DNA from: Bacteroidota bacterium
GTDB lineage: Bacteria > Bacteroidota > Ignavibacteria > Kapaibacteriales > UBA2268
Reading direction: 5' to 3'
DNA length: 64,000 nucleotides
Assembly: GCA_029974985.1 (NCBI GenBank)
Contig: JARKQC010000360.1
Location: forward strand, 62,001-126,000
The number at the start of each line of letters is the position of its first letter. Position 1 is the stretch's first letter. The translations under genes and the position numbers were made by a program. Positions 17,984-27,661 of the stretch are shown piece by piece. Under the pieces are notes generated by a model that worked only from the letters and a program-made list of their open reading frames with translations, was not told the DNA's origin and did no database searches.

Positions 17984-18523
17984 AAATTTTTCAGAAATTT
18001 TTTGAATAATTAAAGAAATGAAATAACCCATTAATAAGCCGACAATAGCACCTGCAAATATATCTATTGGATAATGTACACCAACATAAACTCTCGAAAT
18101 TGAAACAAGAAAAGCTATAAAAAAGAAAATAAAATAATTTTTCTTAAAAAAATATGTAACAACCATTGCGGCGGCAAAATTATTAGCCGCATGTGACGAG
18201 GGAAAAGATTTACCACCACCACAACCAACGAGTAAATTAATATTTTGAAGAATATGACAGGGGCGAATTCTACTAAATAATTCCTTTAATAGCGAACTAT
18301 TTATTTGGTCAGTAATTAAAATAGTTAAAATCAGTGTAATAGCAGTAATTTTACCTGTTTTCCCCGATTTGAAAAATAAATAATAAAACCCAAAAAGATA
18401 TATTAAAATCCAGCTATCAACATTAGTAATTAAAGGCATAAATTTATCAAACAATGAATTTGACCAGCCTTTATTAATCATATAAAAAATATAAGTGTCA
18501 ATATTTTGTAAGAATTCGGACAT
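17966..18523 (-). CDS. PAP2-family membrane phosphatase
   Basis: 185 aa from the ATG at 18523. This start leaves a 4-nt gap to the preceding stop; an ATG at 18547 would overlap that gene by 20 nt. The PAP2 signature is complete: KELFSRIRPCH (motif 1, K-x6-RP), PSSHAANNFAAA (motif 2, PSGH-like) and SRVYVGVHYPIDIFAGA (motif 3, SR-x5-H-x3-D). Five or six membrane spans are apparent. It dephosphorylates lipid phosphates such as undecaprenyl-PP or phosphatidate at the membrane. It is the last gene of an operon with a PP2C-type phosphatase and a lipoprotein. Confidence 0.9.
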   Translation of the reverse strand: MSEFLQNIDTYIFYMINKGWSNSLFDKFMPLITNVDSWILIYLFGFYYLFFKSGKTGKITAITLILTILITDQINSSLLKELFSRIRPCHILQNINLLVGCGGGKSFPSSHAANNFAAAMVVTYFFKKNYFIFFFIAFLVSISRVYVGVHYPIDIFAGAIVGLLMGYFISLIIQKISEKFIKKEP

Positions 18524-18527
18524 AAAA

Positions 18528-20213
18528 TTATTTTCGTTTTGATACAATTATAGTAATATCATCATTATTTTGTGAGTTCATAGAAAAATTATTTATCTCA
18601 CTAACTAAATTATTCATAATATCATTTGAATTGTTAAATGTTATATTCTGTATAAAATTTTCGAGACGTTTTTCTGTATATTCTATATTATCTAAATTAG
18701 TTGCTTCTGTAACGCCATCGGTATAAAATATTATAAATTCATTTTGTTTTAAAGTAATTTCACCAACTAAATATTCAAATGGTTTTTCAAGAAAGCCAAG
18801 TATGATTCCGCCTGTCGAGAGCCACTCGATTTGCCCATTATTACGTTTAACAATAGGCGGATTATGTCCGGCATTTATATAAGTAATTTTCCCTGTATTA
18901 TCATCAATAATAGCAAAAAATGAGGTTACAAATTTTTCTGAGGATATATTATGATATAATAATTCATTGATTTTAACAACAATTTCATTAAGCGAAATAT
19001 TGCTATGTGCTAAAACTCGCAATGCCGCTTGAAAATTAGCCATTATTAAAGAGGCGGGGATTCCTTTCCCAGAAACATCAGCAATAGCAACAAGATATGA
19101 GCCATCTTCGAGTCTAATAAAATCATATAAATCACCGCCAACGTGACTCGAAGGAATACTTACGCCACAAATATCGAATAGCTCCATATTGGGATTATGT
19201 TTTGGCAAAAGATTTTTTTGAATTTCGAGAGCAATCAATAATTCATTTTCTAATTTCTTTTTTTCGAGTTCTTCGCGGAATAATCTCTCATTTTCGAGTG
19301 CAGACATTGCAGAATTTCCTACTGCTTCTATAAACAGCAAATTCTCATCAGTAAATTCTGCACCAATCATTTTTTTTCCAATTAAAAGAAGTCCGCGTTT
19401 TTCACCTTGAACAATTAATGGAGCAACAACTTTAATATTTTCATATAATGAATTTTGCGTAAATTCATTATAAAAATTATTTTTTTCAAAATTTTGTGCA
19501 AAATCAATTTTTTCAAACAAATTCAAATCACTATTACTAATATTCTGACCGAATCTATTTACAATTTCTATATAATTTGAATATTTGTCAGTTTTTGAAA
19601 ATAGAGCAAATCTTGAAACAGTTAATTGTCCCATAAGATTAAGAGCCAAGATTTTTACAATTTGCTCTGGATTGAAATGTTTGCTAAAATCTTTTGAAAT
19701 TTCAAATAGTGTAGTTAATAATTGATTTTGTTTTTCAACCTTAATTCTTTCATTTTTATAAGAATTAAAATTACGTGCATTAGCAATTGCATTTGATGTT
19801 ATTGTTGTGATAAGATTAATATAATCAATTTCTTCTGAATTAATATCAAAGTCGCCTATACTTTTTCCAAGAAGAATAATAGCATAAATCTTCTCATTAT
19901 CTTTTTTTATAGGGATTATATAATTATAAGCATTATCATCAATTCCATTAATTGATATATTAGAATTAATTTTTGTAAACTCTGAAATATTATCAATATA
20001 TACCTTTTCGAAAGAATAATTACCTTTGATAATAATTGGAATAAAGTATTGAAATTTATTTTTAATAACTACGGCACCACGATTAATTTTTAGTTTGCCC
20101 ATTAAACTAAGTAAAGTAGAATTCAAAATAAAATATTCATCTACTGATTCATATAGTTTAGCAGTTAAATCTATTAATGAATGAAGGTTTATTTTAGTAT
20201 TTATATCAGCCAT
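18528..20213 (-). CDS. GAF-domain PP2C/SpoIIE-type serine phosphatase
   Basis: 561 aa. Two GAF-like regions (about 10-150 and 165-310) precede a coiled linker (LEKKKLENELLIALEIQKNLLP) and a SpoIIE/RsbU phosphatase domain (about 340-560). Metal-binding motifs are visible: SSHVGGDLYDF, VAIADVSGKGIPASLIMA, YINAGHNPPIV, FYTDGVTEATN and NNDDITIIV. RsbU-type proteins dephosphorylate anti-sigma antagonists in partner-switching systems. No STAS or anti-sigma kinase gene is nearby, so the target is unknown. It follows the upstream lipoprotein gene by 3 nt and is probably translationally coupled to it. Confidence 0.9.
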   Translation of the reverse strand: MADINTKINLHSLIDLTAKLYESVDEYFILNSTLLSLMGKLKINRGAVVIKNKFQYFIPIIIKGNYSFEKVYIDNISEFTKINSNISINGIDDNAYNYIIPIKKDNEKIYAIILLGKSIGDFDINSEEIDYINLITTITSNAIANARNFNSYKNERIKVEKQNQLLTTLFEISKDFSKHFNPEQIVKILALNLMGQLTVSRFALFSKTDKYSNYIEIVNRFGQNISNSDLNLFEKIDFAQNFEKNNFYNEFTQNSLYENIKVVAPLIVQGEKRGLLLIGKKMIGAEFTDENLLFIEAVGNSAMSALENERLFREELEKKKLENELLIALEIQKNLLPKHNPNMELFDICGVSIPSSHVGGDLYDFIRLEDGSYLVAIADVSGKGIPASLIMANFQAALRVLAHSNISLNEIVVKINELLYHNISSEKFVTSFFAIIDDNTGKITYINAGHNPPIVKRNNGQIEWLSTGGIILGFLEKPFEYLVGEITLKQNEFIIFYTDGVTEATNLDNIEYTEKRLENFIQNITFNNSNDIMNNLVSEINNFSMNSQNNDDITIIVSKRK

Positions 20214-20216
20214 AAA

Positions 20217-21257
20217 TCAATAAGGTGCAACGAATTTAATTTTATACGGAAAAGAGAAGAAATCTATAATATCGCCAGTACTTTCATCGGCGAATAAGAA
20301 ATCTGTTCTATTATCAATTTCTCGAAGTAATAAAAGTTGATTATTAATTTTATCATAATTAATAAAGTAGTAAAATCTCTTTGTAATTAGATTAATTCTA
20401 TCTTTGGTTTTCATATCTATTCGTAAGAAATTTTCGTTTGTTGGTATAAAGCCCCATTCTCTTGGAGTTATCACAAAGCCATGTGGATTTTGTTCACTTG
20501 CTGAAATTCCAGCAAATCCAAGTTCTTGCGAAGCGATAAGTTGCCGAGTTTCTTTATCATAATATTGAATAACAGCGGGACTTTTTTCTTCGTTATTATT
20601 AATTTTTCCGGTACCTGCACATATACAAATAAAAGAATTTCCATTTGGGTTTGTACGTATAAAAGTTGGATAGCTTTCGGTTTGTAATTTAGCAACTTCT
20701 TTTTTATCACGTGTATCAACAATAGAAATAGTATTATCTAATTGATTTGTAACAAAAATTTGATTAGTACTAATTGCAATTTGATGCGGAGGATTGCCGA
20801 TAGTTATTTTCTTTGCTTTTACAAAGTTAGTTAGATCGAGCAAGCTAAGATATATTGAATTTCGATGAACAATATAGCAATCCGTAGAATTTGCGAATAC
20901 CAAATCAATTGGTTCGAATTTTTCATCATTAAAATCAATAGTAGTTACTAAACTTAAATCGCTTTTTTTAACAACAAATATCTTAAAACTTTTTGGAACG
21001 AATATATAATAATTTCCATTAAATTCTTTAATATTCTCAATAGTATTATCAATATTATTTTTTGTAATATCACGAAGAAAATCTTCAGTGATTACATTTT
21101 TACTTGGAAATTCAATTACTTTTAATTGTGGATTATCACCATCAGTAGAAATAAAATATTTCATTGAATTTTCTACGGGATTAATGTTTTTTTCAGTCCG
21201 AGAACAAGAAAAAGTAATTAAAGCAATAAAAAACAGAAAAATATATATCTTATTCAT
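20217..21257 (-). CDS. Beta-propeller lipoprotein of unknown function
   Basis: 346 aa. The signal sequence ends in a lipobox (LITFSC, then SRT). The remainder has repeated four-strand blade-like units, one resembling YVTN/cytochrome-d1-type propellers (PPHQIAISTNQIFVTNQLDN, then TISIVDTRDKKEVAKL; PNGNSFICICAGTGK). Such proteins usually bind a partner or ligand at the outer membrane. It is the first gene of an operon with the GAF-PP2C and PAP2 genes, 3 nt ahead of the former. It could supply an extracytoplasmic input to that pathway; this is inference from position only. Confidence 0.75.
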   Translation of the reverse strand: MNKIYIFLFFIALITFSCSRTEKNINPVENSMKYFISTDGDNPQLKVIEFPSKNVITEDFLRDITKNNIDNTIENIKEFNGNYYIFVPKSFKIFVVKKSDLSLVTTIDFNDEKFEPIDLVFANSTDCYIVHRNSIYLSLLDLTNFVKAKKITIGNPPHQIAISTNQIFVTNQLDNTISIVDTRDKKEVAKLQTESYPTFIRTNPNGNSFICICAGTGKINNNEEKSPAVIQYYDKETRQLIASQELGFAGISASEQNPHGFVITPREWGFIPTNENFLRIDMKTKDRINLITKRFYYFINYDKINNQLLLLREIDNRTDFLFADESTGDIIDFFSFPYKIKFVAPY

Positions 21258-21327
21258 AAATTCACCAATATAAAAACAATAATATTAATTTATATATATA
21301 TACCCAAAAAGATAATAATGGTTACAA

Positions 21328-23367
21328 TTAAATTGAAAATTTACTTACTTCAATTTGCAAACCCGTAACAGCTTCGTTCAATTGCAAAGTAGCTTTTCTA
21401 AATTCGCTAAGAGCTTCTTTAGATTGTTCCGATGCTTTTGCAAGTTGTAACATCGAATCGCTAATTTGCGTTGCGGCTTCTGATTGTTCGCTCATACCGA
21501 GTGCAAATTCACGAAAACTTGGTGCATAATCATTTACTTCGTCAATTACTGTGCTTAATTGCTCTGTAACAGAATAAATATGATTTGCACTTCGATGAAC
21601 TTCATCGCTAAATTTATCCATTTCCATAACGCCAGAGGACACAGATGATTGCATTTCTTTAACCATTTTTTCAATATCATCGGTTGCAATAGCGGTTTGT
21701 TCGGCAAGACGACTTATTTCTCTGGCAACAACTGAAAATCCTTTACCATATTCGCCTGCTTTTTCGGATTCGATAGCAGCATTAAATGAAAGTAAATTAG
21801 TTTGTTCAGAAATTTTATTAATTGCAGTAACTACACTACTAATTTTATTTGCTTTTTCGCTAATTATTGATAATTTATTTGTAATTGATTTTGTAGATTC
21901 ATTTAAATCTTTTAAAGCATTATCTAATGTATGCAAGCTATCTTTGCCTTGTCGAGCTGTATTAAGTGCAATTTCAGTTTTACTATTAATATTTTGTATA
22001 GAATTTGATAAATTTGATGAGGTTTGCGATATAACTTTACTTGTTGAGCTGACTTCTTTTGTAGAAGCGGCTTGCTCTGTTGCATTTGCTTCAAGTTCAC
22101 GCGAAGAAGCACTAATTTCATTAGCAGAACTACCTACTTGAATACCAGATTTTTGTACTTGTGCAATTAAAGAATATAAATTATTCGTCATTTGATTAAT
22201 AGCAATATATAGCCTAAATATTTCATTTTTAATCTTGCCATTTTTATTTTTTTCCATAATTTTTTGATAATTCGACCACTGTGTGGCAGAAATTTCGCGT
22301 GCTTTTTGTAAATTGCCGTTTGCTATCGCCTCTGTTGCAGAAGTAATAATATTAAGCGGTTTTGAAATACGATGCGAAATCCAAATTAAAAGAGAAAATA
22401 AAATAATAAATGCAAGTATTCCAAGAATACTCACCTCAATAATAAGTTTATATAAATTTGCATATATACTTTCTTCTGGGAAAACAACACCCGTTGACCA
22501 GCCATTTAATTTAATTGGATAATATCTTACTAATGATTTTTTATGTGTAATTATTGATTTTGTTTCCATTCCGCCCTCTTCGCCATTTAACATTCTTTTA
22601 CCTAAAATAGCAAGTTCGGGGATTTTTTTATCATTAGAAATATCAAAAAGGTCTTTTTTCATAATGATACTTGTGTCGGGGTGTGCCAAAAATTTTCCTT
22701 GTTTTGAAATTACAAAAGCATAACTATTTTCAATTAATTGATTTTTTGAAATATATTCTTTTAAAAAAGATAATGATAAATCACAAGTAATTATGCCTCT
22801 TAAAACTTTTCCATTTGGGCTTATTCTATAAAATGGTACAGAAAAAGTTGTCATTAAAATATCGCCACCACCCTCGTCATAATAAGGCTCGCTCCACATT
22901 GCTTGATTTTGCTTTTTGGGGATTTTATACCAATCTTTTTCAGGATAATGATAGTCTTCAGAGCTTAAATCAGAGAATTTAATATCATTATTTTGTTTAT
23001 AATAAAATATTGAATATAATTTTTGCGTACTATCAGCTTCATAAGGCTCAAAGCAAATGCTCGAACCATAAATTTCTGAGTTTTTCTCTACAATTCTCTT
23101 TTGATAATTATTCAGCTCTTCGAGTGAAAAATTATGTGTTTCGACAAAATTTCTTGTGCCGTAAGCAATCTTCTCCACATTAGAAATTATATTAATTATT
23201 CCTAATGCATTATTTTTTGAGATATGTTCTGCATTGTTATCAACCTCTTGATATAGCATTAAACCCGAATGGATAAAAATATATCCATATAACAATAATG
23301 ATAAGAAACCGACGAAAGTTAGTATCAAGAAGGATAATTGGAACGTTAGTCCTTTAAGCCTCAACAT
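21328..23367 (-). CDS. Methyl-accepting chemotaxis protein (Cache sensor)
   Basis: 679 aa. Transmembrane helix 1 at about 10-32, then a double-Cache-like periplasmic sensor (WYKIPKKQNQAMWSEPYYDE, GIITCDLSLSFL, KFLAHPDTSII), TM2 at about 305-328, a HAMP domain (SKPLNIITSATEAIANGNLQ) and a C-terminal signalling domain. The hairpin tip reads SEQTNLLSFNAAIESEKAGE, then YGKGFSVVAREISRLAEQT, diagnostic for receptors that activate CheA. Cache domains usually bind small organic ligands. No cheA, cheW or cheR is in the window; the only other chemotaxis-type gene is the REC-CheB fusion at 32247. Confidence 0.92.
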   Translation of the reverse strand: MLRLKGLTFQLSFLILTFVGFLSLLLYGYIFIHSGLMLYQEVDNNAEHISKNNALGIINIISNVEKIAYGTRNFVETHNFSLEELNNYQKRIVEKNSEIYGSSICFEPYEADSTQKLYSIFYYKQNNDIKFSDLSSEDYHYPEKDWYKIPKKQNQAMWSEPYYDEGGGDILMTTFSVPFYRISPNGKVLRGIITCDLSLSFLKEYISKNQLIENSYAFVISKQGKFLAHPDTSIIMKKDLFDISNDKKIPELAILGKRMLNGEEGGMETKSIITHKKSLVRYYPIKLNGWSTGVVFPEESIYANLYKLIIEVSILGILAFIILFSLLIWISHRISKPLNIITSATEAIANGNLQKAREISATQWSNYQKIMEKNKNGKIKNEIFRLYIAINQMTNNLYSLIAQVQKSGIQVGSSANEISASSRELEANATEQAASTKEVSSTSKVISQTSSNLSNSIQNINSKTEIALNTARQGKDSLHTLDNALKDLNESTKSITNKLSIISEKANKISSVVTAINKISEQTNLLSFNAAIESEKAGEYGKGFSVVAREISRLAEQTAIATDDIEKMVKEMQSSVSSGVMEMDKFSDEVHRSANHIYSVTEQLSTVIDEVNDYAPSFREFALGMSEQSEAATQISDSMLQLAKASEQSKEALSEFRKATLQLNEAVTGLQIEVSKFSI

Positions 23368-23468
23368 TTTTTAACCCAAAAAAATGAAAATTAATTTATA
23401 TCAAAAATAATGCTATTTATTTATTATTACTACACTTTCTTATAATTATTGTTAAAAATTTTAAAAAA

Positions 23469-24143
23469 TTACTCAATATTTTGTAAAGAGAATAATTCCA
23501 TTGAATTTAATTCAAACGCTACTAAATAACCTAAGCCTTGAACTTTTTTGTAATATACGCAACCTCCGTCTAGCATAATTTTATCCTTATTTAAAGATAT
23601 TTTGACATTATCTATCGAAGTAGGCGTATGCCCAACAATTAAGCGACGCCCACCGATTTTATCAATATTAACAAAATCGTTTCGTATAGTTTGCATTTTC
23701 AAGGTATCGCTTAAAGGGTTTGAAATATCAAAATTTAATCCCGAATGAGTGATTACAAAATGTTCAGTTAAATAATATGGTATTGAATTTTGTATTAGTT
23801 CTATATATTCATCATCAATGAAACCAGGGTGATAAACTTCGAAACTATCGAGAGTCTCCTTGCCACCATTACGAAACCATTGTTTTAAGATTTTAGCATT
23901 ATTGATTGAATCGAGAAGATTTTGCTCGTGATTGCCGCGAATAATTATTATCTGAGTATTTTTATTTTTTAGATTTAATATTATATCGAGTACTTTTTTA
24001 GAATCTGGTCCTTTGTCAATCAAATCGCCTAAAAAAATTAATCTATCCTTATCGCAATTAATATCGCAAATATTAAATAATAATTCCTCCAAAGTATTTG
24101 GATTGCCATGAACATCACCTATTATGAAAGTCCTACTATCCAT
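23469..24143 (-). CDS. Calcineurin-like metallophosphoesterase (serine/threonine phosphatase-like)
   Basis: 224 aa. The dimetal signature is complete: GDVHGN (residues 8-13), FLGDLIDKGPDS (near 40), IRGNHEQNL (near 70), a later TEHFVITHSGLN, and VGHTPT near the C-terminus. This combination fits PPP-family bacterial protein phosphatases or ApaH/PrpE-like enzymes. Substrates may be phosphoproteins or dinucleoside polyphosphates and cannot be decided here. It lies 8 nt behind the pirin gene and 101 nt ahead of the chemoreceptor gene on the same strand. Confidence 0.88.
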   Translation of the reverse strand: MDSRTFIIGDVHGNPNTLEELLFNICDINCDKDRLIFLGDLIDKGPDSKKVLDIILNLKNKNTQIIIIRGNHEQNLLDSINNAKILKQWFRNGGKETLDSFEVYHPGFIDDEYIELIQNSIPYYLTEHFVITHSGLNFDISNPLSDTLKMQTIRNDFVNIDKIGGRRLIVGHTPTSIDNVKISLNKDKIMLDGGCVYYKKVQGLGYLVAFELNSMELFSLQNIE

Positions 24144-24151
24144 AGAATATA

Positions 24152-25027
24152 TTATTCTAAATATCCGAATTTCCCCGAATTAAAATCTTCAATTGCCGCA
24201 TAAATTTCTTCGCGTGTATTCATTACAAATGGACCATAAGGTACAATTGGCTCATCAATTGGTTCGCCACTTAAAAGTAAAATTTTTGAATCAGAATTTG
24301 CATAAACTTCTACTTCATTTCCTTCATTTTCAAAAATTACGAATTTATCTTTGTCAGCACTTGCATTATCATTAATTTTAATATTTCCATCAATAATTAA
24401 AAATCCTAAATTATGATTTTCATCAATATTAAAATCAATTTTCGAACCTTCTTTTAAAGAAATATCATAAATATTAATTGGTGAAAAAGTATCTGCTTTG
24501 CCTGCGATTCCTTTATATTCACCCGCAATAATATTTACGTGAACTTTTTGATTATCCGAAATAAATTTACTTGCATTTTGAAAAAGCAAATCTTGATATT
24601 TGGGCTGAGACATCTTATATTTTGCTGGTAAATTAACCCAAATTTGTGCCATTTGCATATTTCCACCACGATTATTAAAATCAGTCTCTAAAAATTCTTT
24701 ATGCAGTATTCCACCCGCGGCGGTCATCCATTGAACGTCGTTTTCACCTATCACACCTTTATTTCCAACACTATCCTCGTGTGCAACCTTTCCTTTGAAA
24801 GCAACTGTTACAGTTTCTATCCCTCTATGAGGGTGCGAGCCAACTCCACGCGAAATATCGCTTGGTGGAAAATTATACAAACTTGCATAATCTAATAGGA
24901 AAAATGGACTTAACCTTTTGTAATCAACAGCTCCCTTTCTATCTGGGAAAAAACCGTGCACCCGAAAGCCATTGCCAACCCAATGAATTGGTGGCGGCAA
25001 CAATATATTTTCGATATTTCTTTTCAT
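24152..25027 (-). CDS. Pirin-family cupin protein
   Basis: 291 aa. Two cupin domains. The N-terminal one has the pirin metal site in GVGSHPHRGIETVTVAFKG, and later HEDSVGNKGVIGENDVQWMT and AAGGILHKE. The conserved end PFVMNTREEIYAAIEDFNSGKFG matches pirins. Bacterial pirins are iron-binding proteins of unclear role, some with quercetinase activity. The gene is one base behind the OmpA-family gene and 8 nt ahead of the metallophosphoesterase, so the three are probably one transcript without an obvious functional link. Confidence 0.92.
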   Translation of the reverse strand: MKRNIENILLPPPIHWVGNGFRVHGFFPDRKGAVDYKRLSPFFLLDYASLYNFPPSDISRGVGSHPHRGIETVTVAFKGKVAHEDSVGNKGVIGENDVQWMTAAGGILHKEFLETDFNNRGGNMQMAQIWVNLPAKYKMSQPKYQDLLFQNASKFISDNQKVHVNIIAGEYKGIAGKADTFSPINIYDISLKEGSKIDFNIDENHNLGFLIIDGNIKINDNASADKDKFVIFENEGNEVEVYANSDSKILLLSGEPIDEPIVPYGPFVMNTREEIYAAIEDFNSGKFGYLE

Positions 25028-25028
25028 A

Positions 25029-26972
25029 TTATTTAACTCTTATTTTAATTGAACGATTTAAAAATCTTCCTTGAGGAGTGTCATCAGAAAATTTATCTAT
25101 ATTTGTTGTCGTTTCAATATTAATTCTATTGCCTACAAGACCTTTAATGAAATTTTCTGTTTTTTGGGCTCTTTCGCTTGCAAGTAATTTATTTGATTCG
25201 ATAGTTCCTAAAATATCTGCATTACCAATAATTAGAATAGTAGAACCATCGGGTAATTTTTGTAAAAGTTGTTTTAATAAATTTTTATTTTCATCTGTTA
25301 AATTACTACTATTGTAATTAAATCTTAATAAGGCTTCAAAATTTTTCAAAGATAATTCTACGATATTTTTGCTTATTTTATCTAAATCAAGTTTTTTTGT
25401 ATCAGAAAGTTCATCACCAGTAACATTTACCATTGCTTGTGCGCTAAATGTTTTATCCTCAAGACCAATTCTTTGCTTAAATGGAATGTTGTATTTACCC
25501 GATTGATTATAGATTTGTTTTTTATCATTAACTTTTGCCATTGCTTTTGTATCGGGCGGATAATTTTTATAATCAATATTTAACACATAATCTCCACTTA
25601 ATTCTGCATATCGCTCTAAATTAACATATTGCTGTAGAGGTGCGTTAATAATTTGTAAATCTACTCTTTGATTCTCGTCAATGCCTTCGGGATATTGCTG
25701 ATTCGATGGAAAACGCGGTGCTGACATAACTCTAAACGATATTTTATTAGCAGGTATTCCAATTTGAACAAGAGCATCTTTAACTGACTCAACGCGTGCT
25801 TTTGCTAAATCAAGACCTTTGGGTTCATTTTTAATACCACTTGTAGCACCTTCGAGCATAATTTTTGCATTTGGATTTTCATTTAAAATTTTTGTAATTA
25901 CTACAAGTATATATTTATGATATTCGACAGCGTCGCCTTTATACATATCAATTTCTATATTTCTACTCATTGAATAATATTTTGGAATTTCCGCAGAATT
26001 TCTTTCAAAAAATATTGAATTAACTAAGGGTAAAGTAGCTAAAATCTCGTTTCCCGTTTCGAGTTTAAGAGTTTTTTCATCGAAAGAAACAGAAAAATCA
26101 AGCATTGGAAGTGGTTTTGGAGCTTCTTCTACTATAATAGTTTCTTTAACGGGTTCTGGCTCGGGTTCGGGAACAATAACTTTTGCTTCTGATTGTTGGA
26201 TTGAAAATCTAAGCCCTAAATCAAGCCTAACTGAATAAGTTTTCCAGTTTGCATCGCTTACAATATCATTAAAATTATAATCAAAAACTATTTGCTGAGT
26301 AAAATAATTATAATTACCAATTTTTAGCATATTTTCAAAGCCCGTAGAAATACCAAATTGCGTTGTAGCTGTGTTTATCGTGCCTTTAGAAATTTCTCTC
26401 TTTGTTGTATGAATGCCGCCTGAGTTAACAAAAGTAGCATTACTTGGCGATACAATACTTTCGCTTTGTTCAAATTCTTTTGTTATAGGAATGCCAACAC
26501 GAAAACCTGTCATAAATCTAAACGGACCGTTTATAAAGCTGTCAAAAAGCGGAATACGAAACTCTGGACTAAACTCAAGATATGATAATTTTGCGTCCAT
26601 TTTATTTTCGAGAGTAACGAAAGTAGTTCTACCTGTATTCTGGTCTCTTGATTGAAAAGTATTGTTTAATTTCGATACAGCACTACGGTCAAAATATCCA
26701 ACACCGAGTCCAATTTGAAAATCATTATTAAAATCTTTTTCTAAAAATAAAGCACCATTCCAAGCAAATCCTTTACCAAAAGTAAAAATCCCACAATCAA
26801 CAGCGCCTTGAAAACTACTATAATTTGATGTATAATAATTAAATTGTAATCCCGCTTTTGGATATATAGAAAATAATTCCTTGCCGAAATTATTCGAATT
26901 CTGAGAATAAATATCAATTGAAAATAATAAACTAAAAATTAATATTATAATTAAAGAATTTACCTTGTTCAT
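25029..26972 (-). CDS. Outer-membrane barrel protein with two OmpA-like domains
   Basis: 647 aa. A signal peptide ends near IDIYSQ. Residues ~25-250 look like an outer-membrane beta-barrel (FNYYTSNYSS, FRFMTGFRVGIP). A Pro/Glu linker (VPEPEPEPVKETIIVEE) follows, then a first OmpA-like peptidoglycan-binding region (about 315-460; SIFFERNSAEIP, AKARVESVKDALVQIGIP) and a second one at the C-terminus (about 545-647; LLRFNYNSSNLTDENKNLL, GNADILGTIESNKLLASERA). It likely tethers the outer membrane to peptidoglycan. A tandem pair of OmpA-like domains is unusual compared with single-domain OmpA. Confidence 0.85.
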   Translation of the reverse strand: MNKVNSLIIILIFSLLFSIDIYSQNSNNFGKELFSIYPKAGLQFNYYTSNYSSFQGAVDCGIFTFGKGFAWNGALFLEKDFNNDFQIGLGVGYFDRSAVSKLNNTFQSRDQNTGRTTFVTLENKMDAKLSYLEFSPEFRIPLFDSFINGPFRFMTGFRVGIPITKEFEQSESIVSPSNATFVNSGGIHTTKREISKGTINTATTQFGISTGFENMLKIGNYNYFTQQIVFDYNFNDIVSDANWKTYSVRLDLGLRFSIQQSEAKVIVPEPEPEPVKETIIVEEAPKPLPMLDFSVSFDEKTLKLETGNEILATLPLVNSIFFERNSAEIPKYYSMSRNIEIDMYKGDAVEYHKYILVVITKILNENPNAKIMLEGATSGIKNEPKGLDLAKARVESVKDALVQIGIPANKISFRVMSAPRFPSNQQYPEGIDENQRVDLQIINAPLQQYVNLERYAELSGDYVLNIDYKNYPPDTKAMAKVNDKKQIYNQSGKYNIPFKQRIGLEDKTFSAQAMVNVTGDELSDTKKLDLDKISKNIVELSLKNFEALLRFNYNSSNLTDENKNLLKQLLQKLPDGSTILIIGNADILGTIESNKLLASERAQKTENFIKGLVGNRINIETTTNIDKFSDDTPQGRFLNRSIKIRVK

Positions 26973-27226
26973 ATTATTACAAAATATAAGTATTGATTAT
27001 TAGATAATTACGAAAATATAAAAATACAAAATTATTATATTATTACTAAATAAATTGATTATAAATATTAATATATTTTTAAATATTTGTGATATTTATA
27101 TAAAACAAATATGTATCTAAAATATTATTACTAAATAAATATTGTCTAAAATTATGATTGACATACTTCGTTAAATTTGTTTTTATATATTATTTAATAT
27201 TTATTTAATAAATAACGAGTGATTTT

Positions 27227-27541
27227 ATGCCAAATTATTTAGATTTAACTCCTAACGAATTTAAACAAAAAATTCAGCAAAATAGCAATGCTAAAATTAT
27301 TGATTGCAGAACAGAACCCGAATTAGTGGAGTATAAACTTGATTTTCATCTGCATATTGATATTATGAAATCTGATTTTGCAAATAAATTGACAAATTTA
27401 GATAAAAATATTGAATATTATATCTATTGTAGAAGCGGTAGTAGAAGTGCTTTTTTATGTGATTTTATGTTTAAACTTGGGTTTAAGTCGCTATATAATC
27501 TTCAAGGTGGTGTTATTGCTTGGCGAGAAATATTCAATTAA
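27227..27541 (+). CDS. Single-domain rhodanese-like protein
   Basis: 104 aa. It has the rhodanese start (IIDCRTEPELVEYKL), the active-site loop YIYCRSGSRSAF with the catalytic Cys followed by R-S-G-S-R-S, and the closing motif LYNLQGGVIAWREIF. It would transfer sulfane sulfur in the cytoplasm. No signal peptide is present. The gene stands alone: its left neighbour diverges 254 nt away and the next gene converges. Confidence 0.92.
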   Translation: MPNYLDLTPNEFKQKIQQNSNAKIIDCRTEPELVEYKLDFHLHIDIMKSDFANKLTNLDKNIEYYIYCRSGSRSAFLCDFMFKLGFKSLYNLQGGVIAWREIFN

Positions 27542-27633
27542 TTTTTAGTTTTTATAACAAATTTTGTATAATAATAGCATCTTAATAAAAGTAAAGAATC
27601 CAAAATTAGTTGATAGTTAATTGTGGATTATTT

Positions 27634-27661
27634 GCAGGATAAGCATTCTTGCTTAACCTGC
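27634..27661. repeat. Palindromic element containing GGATAAGCATTCTTGCTT
   Basis: Arms GCAGGATAAGCA (27634-27645) and TGCTTAACCTGC (27650-27661) pair with one A:A mismatch around a 4-nt loop. It overlaps the stop codon of the urea transporter gene. The same core occurs at 44328-44345 and, with one change, at 44409-44426; a half copy in inverse orientation is at 62090-62101. Probably a dispersed REP-like element. Confidence 0.65.
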
